From assembly GCF_027923225.1 (NCBI RefSeq), contig NZ_BSDI01000001.1, positions 39,946 to 103,945 of the forward strand: DNA of 64,000 bases. Direction: 5' to 3'. A model generated the notes under the pieces. That model did not search any database. It was not told where the DNA came from and saw only the letters and a list, made by a program, of their open reading frames with translations. The first letter of the stretch is position 1. Each line of letters opens with the position of its first letter. Of the stretch, positions 16,762 through 25,403 are shown piece by piece. The position numbers were made by a program, and so were the translations under genes. Origin of the DNA: Phytohabitans aurantiacus (lineage in GTDB: Bacteria > Actinomycetota > Actinomycetes > Mycobacteriales > Micromonosporaceae).

Positions 16762-18147
16762 GTGACGATCGTCGGGCGGAAGACGGAACTAGCAGAATTA
16801 GCAGAAGGCTGGAGCCGAGCCTCGGCTGGCGAGCCCGAGCTAGCGGTCGTTTGGGGGCGTCGCAGGGTCGGCAAAACCTATCTGTTGACTCATTTCGCCG
16901 AGGGCAAGCGCTCGGTCTACTTCACGGCGACTCGTCAGGACAACGACGACCGTCAGCTGTACCGGTTCGCCGAGGCACTGCGGGAGCAGCTCGGCGACGA
17001 GGTGGCAGACCTCGCACCGCCTACCTTTCCCTCCTGGGAGGCGGCGCTGCGATTCGTGGCGGGCCTTGCCCGCACGGAACCTCTACTGGTGGTGCTCGAC
17101 GAAGCCCCTCGCCTTACCGGGGGTCATGCCGACTTCGCCGACACGGTTTCAGCGGTGTGGGAGAACCACATCAGAAACCAGCGCCTAATGCTGGTGCTTT
17201 CAGGCTCCGCCGTTGCTGTGATGGAGCAGATGCTGGGCCCACAGGGAGGCTTGCACCGCCGCGCCGGGGTCGAGCGTCGGATGGACCCTTTCCCGCTTGT
17301 GGACGCTCGCGCATTCCAGCCTGATCTGTCGCCTACAGAGTTCATCGAGGCGTACGCAGCCTGCGGCGGGTATCCGTTGCACCTGACTCGCTGGTCCGCG
17401 CAGCGGTCCAGCGACGAAAACCTCGATGAGCTGGCATTCTCGCCTGGCGGTCTGCTCCTTCGCGACGCGCCGGACATCCTTTCCGAAGATCTGGACTGGC
17501 GCGGCGGGTATGAACGCGTCCTAACCGCGATGGCAGGGGGTGCGCGCCGGCGCTCCAAGATCGCCGGGCGGGCGCAACAGCGCATCGACTACACGCTCGA
17601 CCGGCTGCGCCGCGCCGGCTACGTGCGTGTCGTCCGTTCGCTCGGCAACGCCGGCTCGCCCGATCCGCTCTATGAAATCGCCGACGACTACCTCGCCTAC
17701 TGGTTCGCGGTACTGCGCGACGACGCGGATCTGATCGATGGCGGCCAAGGCCCGGCTGTCCGGCAGCGGACCGCGGGGCGGTGGCAGACGCACCTCGCCA
17801 GGGTCTTCGAGCATGCGGCCCGTGCTCATGCACAGCGGCTGGTGGCATCTGGCGCACTGCCCAGCGACACCATCGTCGGCCGGTGGTGGAGGGACGAAAC
17901 CGTCGAGATCGACGTACTCGGGCTCTCCGGCGATCAGCCGATCCTCGTGGGCGAGTGTCGGTGGCAGGCCAAGCGACTTGCCCAGCGCGACCTCAGTGAC
18001 TTGCAACGCCGAGCCGCCCACCTGCCGCCGCCTGGTCCGGCCGGGCTCACTTTCGCGTTCTGGTCCCGCGGCGGGGCCGACGAAAGCCTGGCGGGCCATC
18101 CAGAGGTTCGTGCGTTTACACCCGACGACATCGTGGACGGGGACTAA
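16762..18147 (+). CDS. AAA ATPase with C-terminal DUF234 nuclease-like domain
   Basis: This 461-residue protein begins TIVGRKTELAELAEGW and has Walker A GRRRVGKT, Walker B LLVVLDEAPRL and a sensor-like MLVLSGSAVAVMEQML, as in the archaeal-type ATPase/DUF234 family. A winged-helix linker (about 245-300) precedes the C-terminal DUF234 domain. There ETVEIDVLGL and ILVGECRWQAKRL give the D...E-x-(K/R) pattern of PD-(D/E)XK nucleases, with Arg in the last position. Role unknown; family members occur in mobile or defence-like contexts. Start GTG 16762 lies immediately downstream of the 39-bp operator, and no Shine-Dalgarno sequence is visible. Confidence 0.8.
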   Translation: MTIVGRKTELAELAEGWSRASAGEPELAVVWGRRRVGKTYLLTHFAEGKRSVYFTATRQDNDDRQLYRFAEALREQLGDEVADLAPPTFPSWEAALRFVAGLARTEPLLVVLDEAPRLTGGHADFADTVSAVWENHIRNQRLMLVLSGSAVAVMEQMLGPQGGLHRRAGVERRMDPFPLVDARAFQPDLSPTEFIEAYAACGGYPLHLTRWSAQRSSDENLDELAFSPGGLLLRDAPDILSEDLDWRGGYERVLTAMAGGARRRSKIAGRAQQRIDYTLDRLRRAGYVRVVRSLGNAGSPDPLYEIADDYLAYWFAVLRDDADLIDGGQGPAVRQRTAGRWQTHLARVFEHAARAHAQRLVASGALPSDTIVGRWWRDETVEIDVLGLSGDQPILVGECRWQAKRLAQRDLSDLQRRAAHLPPPGPAGLTFAFWSRGGADESLAGHPEVRAFTPDDIVDGD

Positions 18148-18299
18148 ATCGGTGGTGAGGTGGGGTGGGGGCGCGTAGGGTGGAGGGCCGCTTGACGGCC
18201 GAGGTGAGTAGCACCGCATTGGACGTCCCCGCGCCGGCTGGCTGGCGACCCAGCCCCGGAAACGCGAGCGAGCAGCAGATGACCCGATAGGAAGTCAGC

Positions 18300-20297
18300 G
18301 TGCCCGCATCCGACCTGGACACCGATCTCAAGAACGAACGCGAACACCTCGCCTCGTCCCGTGCCGCGCTGCGGCGGATGCGGGACCGGGCGGAGGCGCT
18401 GTTCGCGACCGGCGCCAACGTCGCCGGTGACGCGTACGCCGCCGAGACGCTGGGGCGGACGCTGTCGCGACGGGTGGCCGAGCTGGCCGATGATCCCACG
18501 ATCCCGCTCTTCTTCGGGCGCCTGTGGTTCGAGGACGAGCCGCACCACATCGGGCGGCGGCACGTCACGGACGATGTGGGCGAGCCGATGGTGCTGGACT
18601 GGCGGGCGCCGATCTCGCGGGCGTTCTACCGGGCGAGCGCCAGTGACCCTCAGGGTGTCACGGTGCGGCGGCGGTTCGGCTTCGCGGCCGGCGAGTTGAC
18701 CAGCTTCGAAGACGAGCACCTGGACCGGGGCGAGGAGCTCGGCACCAAGTCGCGCATCCTGACCGCGGAAATCGAGCGGCCGCGCGTGGGGCCGATGCGC
18801 GACATCGTCGCCACCATCCAGCCGGAGCAGGACGAGCTGGTACGGGCCGATCTTGAGGACTCGATCTGTGTACAGGGTGCGCCGGGTACCGGGAAGACGG
18901 CGGTCGGGCTGCACCGCGCCGCGTACCTGCTCTACCTGCACCGGGAACGGTTGCGCCGCTCAGGCGTACTGATTCTCGGGCCGAACAAGGCGTTCCTGTC
19001 GTACATCTCGGCTGTCCTGCCGGCGCTCGGCGAGGTCGAGGTGGAGCAGAGCACCGTGGACGAGCTGATCGCCCGGATGCCGGTGCGCGGGCGAGACGGT
19101 GCGCAGACCGCGGCGGTCAAGCATGACGGCCGGATGGCGACGGTGCTGCATCGAGCGTTGTGGCGGCACGTCCAGAAGCCGGTCGAGCCGATGGTGGTGT
19201 CGGACGGCTCGTACCGGTGGCGGATCACCGAGGAGGCGCTGCGCCGGGTGGTCGACGAGGCGCGCCGGGAGGGGCTGCCATACGGGATCGGGCGGGAGCG
19301 GGTACGCGCCCGCGTGGTGGGGCTGTTGCAGCGGCAGGCGGAGGCCCGGCGGGCGGAGTCTCCGAGTGACGCGTGGATGCGGCGGATGTCGCGCGGCAAG
19401 CCGGTCACGGAGTTCATCGACGCCGTATGGCCGGCGGTCACGCCGGAAGGGCTCGTCTTCGGGCTGCTGAGCGACGCTGCCGCGCTGGCGAGTGCCGCCG
19501 ACGGCGTGCTGACCGCCGAGGAGCAGGAGCTTCTGTTGTGGACGGCCAAGCCACGCACGCCGAAGGCGGCCAAGTGGAGCGCGGCCGACGCGGTACTGAT
19601 CGACGAGGCGGCCGGCCTGATCGAGCGACCGTCGAGCTTCGGTCACGTGGTGGTCGACGAGGCGCAGGATCTCTCGGCGATGCAGTGCCGGGCGATCGCG
19701 CGGCGCAGCGAGCACGGTTCGATCACGCTCCTCGGTGACCTGGCGCAGGGCACCGCGCCCTGGGCGGCGACGGACTGGCGGGAGTCGCTGCGCCACCTGG
19801 GCAAGCCGGACGCGCCCGTGGTGCCGTTGACGACCGGTTTCCGGGTACCCGCGGCGGTTGTGGCACTCGCGAACCGGTTGCTTCCGGAGCTGGCTGTCGA
19901 CGTACCCGAGGCCGTTTCCCTGCGTCAGGACGGCGAGCTGCACCTCGAAGCCGTGTCCGATGTGGACGCGGCGGCGGTGGGTGAGGTGCGGGCGGCGCTG
20001 TCGCACGACGGATCGGTCGGGGTCATCGCCGCGGACGCGGCGCTCGACCGGATCGGCGCGGCGCTGGCCGCCGCCGGGGTCGAGACCGGCACGCTCGACG
20101 AGCCGTCCGCGCGGGTGACTCTGGTACCGGCCAGCCTCGCCAAGGGTCTGGAGTACGACCACGTCGTGGTGGTGGAGCCGGCGCAGATCGTGGCCGCCGA
20201 GCCGCGCGGCCTGCACCGGCTGTACGTGGTGCTGACGCGGGCGGTCTCGCGGCTGGCAGTCGTGCACGCCGAGCCACTGCCGGCCGCTATAGCGTAA
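18300..20297 (+). CDS. HelD-like superfamily 1 helicase (RNA polymerase-associated type)
   Basis: This 665-residue SF1 ATPase has an N-terminal coiled region (residues 5-60), a HelD-like LFFGRLWFEDEPHHIGRRH segment and Walker A QGAPGTGKT. It also has the family-characteristic LGPNKAFLSYISAVLPALGE, Walker B VVVDEAQDLSAMQ, and motifs V/VI near LAKGLEYDHVVVVEP and LYVVLTRAVSRL. HelD proteins free stalled RNA polymerase and some protect it from rifamycins. Whether this one does cannot be told from sequence. GTG 18300 follows AGGAAG by 5 nt. A 152-nt leader precedes it. The rifamycin-associated element was looked for and not recognised. Confidence 0.85.
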   Translation: MPASDLDTDLKNEREHLASSRAALRRMRDRAEALFATGANVAGDAYAAETLGRTLSRRVAELADDPTIPLFFGRLWFEDEPHHIGRRHVTDDVGEPMVLDWRAPISRAFYRASASDPQGVTVRRRFGFAAGELTSFEDEHLDRGEELGTKSRILTAEIERPRVGPMRDIVATIQPEQDELVRADLEDSICVQGAPGTGKTAVGLHRAAYLLYLHRERLRRSGVLILGPNKAFLSYISAVLPALGEVEVEQSTVDELIARMPVRGRDGAQTAAVKHDGRMATVLHRALWRHVQKPVEPMVVSDGSYRWRITEEALRRVVDEARREGLPYGIGRERVRARVVGLLQRQAEARRAESPSDAWMRRMSRGKPVTEFIDAVWPAVTPEGLVFGLLSDAAALASAADGVLTAEEQELLLWTAKPRTPKAAKWSAADAVLIDEAAGLIERPSSFGHVVVDEAQDLSAMQCRAIARRSEHGSITLLGDLAQGTAPWAATDWRESLRHLGKPDAPVVPLTTGFRVPAAVVALANRLLPELAVDVPEAVSLRQDGELHLEAVSDVDAAAVGEVRAALSHDGSVGVIAADAALDRIGAALAAAGVETGTLDEPSARVTLVPASLAKGLEYDHVVVVEPAQIVAAEPRGLHRLYVVLTRAVSRLAVVHAEPLPAAIA

Positions 20298-20324
20298 TCG
20301 CCGTAACGGTGTAATCATGTAATC

Positions 20325-20858
20325 ATGCGTGAGAAGCTAGAGCCGCCACCCGCCGATGGCGCGGCGGCATGGATCACCGGCGCGCTGCCGGAGGGGTGGT
20401 TCACCGAGCCACCTGAAGTGATCATCGACCGGGACGAGATCGTCGTGTACGGGCGGCTGCCCGAGCCGCAGCTCGCCGACGACGCGTCCGACGCCGACCG
20501 GGCCGCGGCCGAGGCCGGTCGCGTCAACCAGCACCGCGAAGACACCCGCGAACGCCGCATCAAGATCGCCCGCCAGGTCGAGCACAGGTACCAGCGCAAG
20601 GTCGCCTGGGGTGTGGTCTGCGGCAACACCCGCGTGCTGTTCACCAACCTGTCCGCGCCCGTCATGACCCGGCTGCGCCAGCCCGAGCGGCAGGTGCTCG
20701 ACACTCTGGTCGACGCGGGTGTGGCCCGATCCCGATCCGAGGCCCTCGCCTGGTGCGTACGCCTCGTCGGCCAGCACGCCAACACCTGGCTCGACGAGCT
20801 GCGCGACGCGATGGGCGCGGTGACCGAGCTACGGCGCCGGGGCCCCGAGATTCCGTAG
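20325..20858 (+). CDS. Conserved actinobacterial hypothetical protein (177 aa)
   Basis: I recognise no characterised family. The protein has an acidic N-terminal half with a short beta segment (PPEVIIDRDEIVVYGRL). A basic region follows (RERRIKIARQVEHRYQRK, about 75-92). The C-terminal segment is helical: QVLDTLVDAGVARSRSEALA then WCVRLV, resembling ribbon-helix-helix-like antitoxin/regulator C-termini. A DNA- or nucleic-acid-binding role is a guess. The sequence just upstream and over the start repeats GTAATCATGTAATCATG, a possible autoregulatory site. It is 27 nt after the helicase gene and may share its transcript. Its 3' end overlaps the convergent IclR gene by 30 nt. Confidence 0.7.
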   Translation: MREKLEPPPADGAAAWITGALPEGWFTEPPEVIIDRDEIVVYGRLPEPQLADDASDADRAAAEAGRVNQHREDTRERRIKIARQVEHRYQRKVAWGVVCGNTRVLFTNLSAPVMTRLRQPERQVLDTLVDAGVARSRSEALAWCVRLVGQHANTWLDELRDAMGAVTELRRRGPEIP

Positions 20859-21617
20859 CGCCGAAGGCGGCCAGGCGCGGGCGCGCGGCGAGCCGAGCGC
20901 CCGCGACACCCCGCGCGCGGCCGCCCGCACCGCCGGGATGTAGGGGCCGGGCGGCTCGCCCGCGGGTACCACGATCGACAGGGCCGCCACCGGCTCCTCG
21001 GCCGCCCCGAAGACCGGCGCCGCCACCGACAGCGCGGTCAGCTCCAGCAGCCGGTCACTGATCGCCACGCCGGCCCGGCGCACCTCGGCAAGCTTCCGGC
21101 GCAGGTCACGCGGGTTCGTGACGGTGTACGGGGTGAACCGGGGCAACGGGCCCGCCAGCACGCGCTCCTGCACGTCGGGTTCGGCGTGGGCGAGCAGGGC
21201 CAGACCGACACCGGTGGCGTGCAGGGGCAGCCGCCCACCCACACGAGAGATCACGCCGACGGCACCGCGGGCGCTGAGCCGTTCCAGGTACAGGGCCTCG
21301 GTGCCGTCGAGCACGGCGAGCTGCACGTTCTGGCGGGTCGCCTCGTACAGGTCCTCCAGGTAGGGCATCGCGTGCTCGCGCAGCCCGAGACCGCGCGGCG
21401 CGAGCGCGGCCACCTCCCACAGGCGGAGCCCGATCCGGTACCGGCCCTCGTCGTCGCGCTCCAGCGCGCCCCACGTCGTCAGCTCCCCCACCAACCGGTG
21501 CGTGGTGGTCAGCGGCAGCCCGGCGCGGCGGCTGAGCTGCGACAGCGTGAGCCGCGGCCGGTCCGGCGCGAAAGCCTCCAGCAGCCGCAGCACGCGGGAC
21601 GTGACGGTGGGCCCCAT
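20829..21617 (-). CDS. IclR-family regulator, probable regulator of pobA
   Basis: This 262-residue protein has an N-terminal winged helix: VTSRVLRLLEAFAPDRPRL, then LSQLSRRAGLPLTTTHRLV. The IclR effector domain (about 85-245) includes VISRVGGRLPLHATGVGLAL and ALSVAAPVFG. IclR regulators of this PobR/PcaR type control aromatic catabolism. Divergent placement from pobA and the palindrome at 21631-21647 support that. ATG 21617 is chosen because it directly precedes the DNA-binding domain; the longer frame overlaps pobA antisense. Its 3' end overlaps the convergent 20325 gene by 30 nt. Confidence 0.88.
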   Translation of the reverse strand: MGPTVTSRVLRLLEAFAPDRPRLTLSQLSRRAGLPLTTTHRLVGELTTWGALERDDEGRYRIGLRLWEVAALAPRGLGLREHAMPYLEDLYEATRQNVQLAVLDGTEALYLERLSARGAVGVISRVGGRLPLHATGVGLALLAHAEPDVQERVLAGPLPRFTPYTVTNPRDLRRKLAEVRRAGVAISDRLLELTALSVAAPVFGAAEEPVAALSIVVPAGEPPGPYIPAVRAAARGVSRALGSPRARAWPPSALRNLGAPAP

Positions 21618-21630
21618 CGCACCATCATGG

Positions 21631-21647
21631 CTTCCGCTGAGCGGAAG
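21631..21647. promoter_or_regulatory. IclR-type operator between regulator and pobA
   Basis: CTTCCGCTGAGCGGAAG is a perfect 7-bp inverted repeat with a 3-nt centre, in the style of IclR-family operators. It sits 13 nt from the regulator start and 40 nt from the pobA start, so it could serve both promoters. Confidence 0.65.
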
Positions 21648-21687
21648 AGCCACGCCACCGGGTCGCCCGGCGTTGGACGCTGCTGGC

Positions 21688-22860
21688 ATGCGTACCCGGG
21701 TTGGCATCATCGGCGCGGGCCCCGCCGGACTGGCGCTCGCGCACCTGCTCCGCCTCCGTGGCATCGACTCCGTCGTGCTGGAGGCGCGCAGCCGCGAGTA
21801 CGTCGAGCGGCGGGTCCGGGCCGGCGTCCTCGAACACCCCACCGTCGAGCTGCTGCGCGAAGCGGGTGTCGCCGACCGCCTGGACCGCGAAGGGATGCCG
21901 CACCACGGCCTGTCGCTGCGCTTCGACGGGGCGGATCACCGCATCGCGCTCACCGACCTGACCGGCCGCTCGATCACCGTGTACGGCCAGCAGGAGGTGG
22001 TCAAGGACCTGATCGCCGCGCGGCTGGAGGCGGGCGAGCCGATCGTGTTCGAGGCGTCGGACGTGCGGCCGCACGACGTGGAGACCGACCGGCCGTACAT
22101 CACGTACGTCGACGCGGACGGGACGCCGCAACGGCTCGACTGCGAGGTGATCGCCGGGTGCGACGGCTCGCACGGGGTCAGCCACACCGCGCCGTCCACT
22201 GTGCCCTCTACCCGACACGAACACGACTATCCGTTCGCCTGGCTGGGCGTACTGGCAAAGGCGCCACCGTCGCACAGTGAGCTGATCTACACGCATCACG
22301 AGCGCGGCTTCGCACTGCACAGCATGCGCACGCCCGAGATCACCCGCCTGTACCTCCAGGTGCCGCCCGAGGAGCGGATCGAGGACTGGTCCGACGACCG
22401 GATCTGGGACGAGCTGGGCCGCCGGCTGACCGCGGACGGGTTCACGCTGACGACCGGGCCGATCATGGAGAAGGGCATCACGACGATGCGCAGCGTCGTC
22501 ACCGAGCCGATGCGGCACGGGCGGCTGTTCCTGGCTGGCGATGCCGCCCACATCGTGCCGCCCACCGGAGCCAAGGGCATGAACCTCGCCATCCACGACG
22601 TCTGGGTGCTCGCGGAGGCGCTGGGCCGGTACTTCGGCGAGGGGCGCACGGACCTGCTCGACGGGTACAGCGACACCTGCCTGCGGCGGGTCTGGCGGGC
22701 CCAGCACTTCTCCTGGTGGATGACGTCGATGCTGCACCAGGCACCCGGCGCGGACGACTTCCAGCGCCGGCTCCAGCTCTCGCAGCTCCGGTACACCGCG
22801 AGCTCGACGGCCGCCGCGACCAGCCTGGCCGAAAACTACGTCGGGTTGCCGTACCGGTGA
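21688..22860 (+). CDS. pobA: 4-Hydroxybenzoate 3-monooxygenase PobA
   Basis: This 390-residue FAD monooxygenase makes protocatechuate from 4-hydroxybenzoate. The dinucleotide-binding motif is VGIIGAGPAGLALAHLL. The family segment RVRAGVLEHPTVELLREAG, the DG motif AGCDGSHGVSH and the second FAD motif LAGDAAHIVPPTGAKGMN are all intact. Length equals typical PobA. ATG 21688 starts directly before the Rossmann motif. The next gene, glcD, begins 28 nt later, so pobA and glcDEF may be cotranscribed. Protocatechuate ring-cleavage (pca) genes are not in the window. Confidence 0.94.
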   Translation: MRTRVGIIGAGPAGLALAHLLRLRGIDSVVLEARSREYVERRVRAGVLEHPTVELLREAGVADRLDREGMPHHGLSLRFDGADHRIALTDLTGRSITVYGQQEVVKDLIAARLEAGEPIVFEASDVRPHDVETDRPYITYVDADGTPQRLDCEVIAGCDGSHGVSHTAPSTVPSTRHEHDYPFAWLGVLAKAPPSHSELIYTHHERGFALHSMRTPEITRLYLQVPPEERIEDWSDDRIWDELGRRLTADGFTLTTGPIMEKGITTMRSVVTEPMRHGRLFLAGDAAHIVPPTGAKGMNLAIHDVWVLAEALGRYFGEGRTDLLDGYSDTCLRRVWRAQHFSWWMTSMLHQAPGADDFQRRLQLSQLRYTASSTAAATSLAENYVGLPYR

Positions 22861-22888
22861 GGTGTTAGCGTCTGGCTGGGAGGCCAGC

Positions 22889-24334
22889 ATGGCGCTGACG
22901 GACCTGCGAGACAAGCTCGTCGCCGATCTCGGCCGCGACGGTGTGATCGACGACCCGGCGCACCTGCGCACGTACGAGTGCGACGCGCTGACCGGATACC
23001 GGGTCGTGCCTGCCCTGGTCGTCCTCCCCCGCGACGCCGACGATGTGGCCACCGCCGTGCGCGCGTGTGCCGAGCACGGGGTGCCGTTCGTGGCCCGGGG
23101 CGCGGGCACCGGGCTGTCCGGAGGCGCGCTGCCCACCGCCGACGGCGTCGTCATCTCGCTCCAGCGGTTGCGGCGGATCATCGAGGTCGATCCAGCCAAC
23201 CGGCGAGCCGTCGTGCAGCCCGGCGTGACCAATCTCGACATCAGCAAGGCGGCCGCCGCCTACGGGCTGTACTACGCGCCGGACCCGTCCAGCCAGCAGG
23301 TGTGCACGATCGGCGGCAACGTCGCGGAAAACTCGGGCGGCGCCCACTGCCTCAAGTACGGGTTCACGGCCAACCACGTGCTCGCCGTCGACGTGGTGCT
23401 CCCCGACGGCACACAGACGCGGCTCGGCGGCGACGCGCCGCATCAAGCCGGGTTCGACCTGCTGGGCGCGTTCGTAGGCAGTGAGGGCACGCTGGGCGTG
23501 GTCACCGCGGTCGTGGTGCGGCTGCTGCACACGCCCGCGACGGTACGCACGCTGGCGGCCGACTTCGACTCGACCGAGACCGCGGGTGCGGCGGTCACCG
23601 CCGTGATCGCCGCGGGCATCGTGCCGGCCGCGATCGAGATGATGGACAACCTGGCGATCGAGGCGGTCAACGAGGCGGTCGACGCTGGCTTCGACCCCGA
23701 TACCGCGGCGGTGCTCATCATCGAGCTCGATGGTCCGGCCGACGAGGTGGAAGAGCGATTCGCCGAGGTGACGGCCGTGTGCACGGCGGCGACCCGGGTC
23801 ACGATCGCGCGCGACGCGGAGCAGCGGGCCCGGTTCTGGCGCGGGCGGAAGGCGGCGTTCGCGGCGGTTGGCCGCCTGAGCCCGAACTACTTCGTGCAGG
23901 ACGGCGTCGTACCGCGTACCCGGCTGGGCGAGGCACTGGCCCGGATCGCCGCGATGGCCGATGAGGCCGGGCTGCGGGTGGCGAACGTCTTCCACGCCGG
24001 TGACGGCAACCTGCACCCGCTGGTGCTCTACAGCGAGGCGGCCGGCGAGCACGAGCGGGCCGAGGCGCTCTCGTCCGGGATCGCGGAGCTGTGCGTCGAG
24101 CTGGGCGGTTCGCTCTCCGGTGAGCACGGCATCGGCACCGACAAGGCGTGCTCGATGCCGCGCATGTTCTCGACCGACGACCTGGAGACGATGCAACGGC
24201 TGCGGGCCGCGTTCGACCCGGCGGGGCTGTGCAATCCCGGCAAGATCTTCCCGACGCCTCGGCTGTGCGGTGAGCGCCCCGGGCCGTACCGCCCGCATCC
24301 GCTGGAGTCGGCCGGGGTGATCGAGCGCCTATGA
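22889..24334 (+). CDS. glcD: Glycolate/D-lactate oxidase FAD subunit GlcD
   Basis: This 481-residue FAD-linked oxidase has the PP-loop-type FAD-binding region FVARGAGTGLSGGALP, then IGGNVAENSGGAHCLKYG and FVGSEGTLGVVT. The C-terminal cap carries VFHAGDGNLHPLVLY and GEHGIGTDKACSM. It oxidises a 2-hydroxy acid, probably glycolate, and passes electrons through GlcE/GlcF to quinone. ATG 22889 has GGGAGG 9 nt upstream. Its stop overlaps glcE's start (ATGA). Confidence 0.93.
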   Translation: MALTDLRDKLVADLGRDGVIDDPAHLRTYECDALTGYRVVPALVVLPRDADDVATAVRACAEHGVPFVARGAGTGLSGGALPTADGVVISLQRLRRIIEVDPANRRAVVQPGVTNLDISKAAAAYGLYYAPDPSSQQVCTIGGNVAENSGGAHCLKYGFTANHVLAVDVVLPDGTQTRLGGDAPHQAGFDLLGAFVGSEGTLGVVTAVVVRLLHTPATVRTLAADFDSTETAGAAVTAVIAAGIVPAAIEMMDNLAIEAVNEAVDAGFDPDTAAVLIIELDGPADEVEERFAEVTAVCTAATRVTIARDAEQRARFWRGRKAAFAAVGRLSPNYFVQDGVVPRTRLGEALARIAAMADEAGLRVANVFHAGDGNLHPLVLYSEAAGEHERAEALSSGIAELCVELGGSLSGEHGIGTDKACSMPRMFSTDDLETMQRLRAAFDPAGLCNPGKIFPTPRLCGERPGPYRPHPLESAGVIERL

Positions 24335-25392
24335 GACCGGCGACGCTGGCGGAGCTGCGAGACGCGGTCCGCGACACGGACGGCCCGCTCCTCGTGTGCG
24401 GCGCCGGCACGGCCGCGGGGTGGGCCGGTACGCCCTCTCCCGACGCCGCCAGGATCGAGACCACCGGCCTGGCCGGGATCACTACCTACAACCCGGACGA
24501 CATGACGGTCGCGGTCCGCGCCGGCACGCCCCTGGCGTGGCTCCAGGCCGAGCTGGCATCGCACGGCCAGCGGATCGCGCTGGACGCCGCCCGGGTACCG
24601 GCCGGAGGGACGGTCGGTGGACTGGTGGCGACCGCCGACTCGGGCCCGTTGCGGCACAGCCACGGCGGTCCGCGCGACCTGGTCATCGGCGTGACCGTGG
24701 TACTGGCCGACGGCACGGTGGCGCGCTCGGGCGGGCACGTCATCAAGAACGTGGCCGGGTACGACCTGGGGAAGCTGTTCTGCGGCTCGTTCGGCACGCT
24801 CGGGGTGCTCGCCGAGGTGGTCCTGCGGGTGCATCCGCTGCCACCGGCCACCCGCACCGTTGCCCTGCCCTGCGACGCCGTCGAGGCGCTCGACGCGGTC
24901 GGCCGGGTGCTCGCGGCGCGGCTCGAACCGGTGGCGCTGGAGTGGTGCGACGGCAGTCTGCTCGCGCGGTACGAGGGCGGCCCGTCCAGTGTGGAGCGTA
25001 GAGCCTCGGCCACGCTGCTCCACAGTGCTGGCACGGTGCTCGACCCAACGGAAGAGGCCGAAGCCTGGCGGCGCGTCTCCGAGGTGAGCGACGAGCCGAC
25101 CGTGGTGCGCTGCGGCACCCGCCCCGACCAGTTCCCGTACGTCGCCAAGCACGCGACCCGCGTCACCAGCAGCGTGGCGGTCGGCGTGCACACCGTGGCG
25201 GTGGCGGGCGCGGCGGAGGTCGAGCGGCTGCGAGCCGAGTTCGAGCACGTGACGCTCTGCCGCCGTCCGCCCGGCTCCGACCTGCCGGCGTGGGGGCGCC
25301 CGCACGCGTCGGTACCGCTGATGCGAGCGGTCAAGCAACAGTTCGATCCGGCGGGGCGGCTGGGCGTCGGCCGCTTCGCACCGTGGTTCTAG
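24331..25392 (+). CDS. glcE: Glycolate oxidase FAD-binding subunit GlcE
   Basis: This 353-residue shorter FAD-binding paralogue of GlcD has GTVGGLVATADSGPLRHSHG and the segment VIKNVAGYDLGKLFCGSFGT, the standard GlcE signature. It ends GRLGVGRFAPWF, also usual for the family. It is needed for an active GlcDEF complex at the membrane. ATG 24331 overlaps the glcD stop by 4 nt, and glcF starts 11 nt downstream. Confidence 0.92.
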   Translation: MRPATLAELRDAVRDTDGPLLVCGAGTAAGWAGTPSPDAARIETTGLAGITTYNPDDMTVAVRAGTPLAWLQAELASHGQRIALDAARVPAGGTVGGLVATADSGPLRHSHGGPRDLVIGVTVVLADGTVARSGGHVIKNVAGYDLGKLFCGSFGTLGVLAEVVLRVHPLPPATRTVALPCDAVEALDAVGRVLAARLEPVALEWCDGSLLARYEGGPSSVERRASATLLHSAGTVLDPTEEAEAWRRVSEVSDEPTVVRCGTRPDQFPYVAKHATRVTSSVAVGVHTVAVAGAAEVERLRAEFEHVTLCRRPPGSDLPAWGRPHASVPLMRAVKQQFDPAGRLGVGRFAPWF

Positions 25393-25403
25393 GGAGGTGG
25401 GGC

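Noticed and set aside
18148..18299. Rifamycin-associated element upstream of the HelD-like gene
   Set aside because: The leader was read for the inverted repeat and no convincing match was found.
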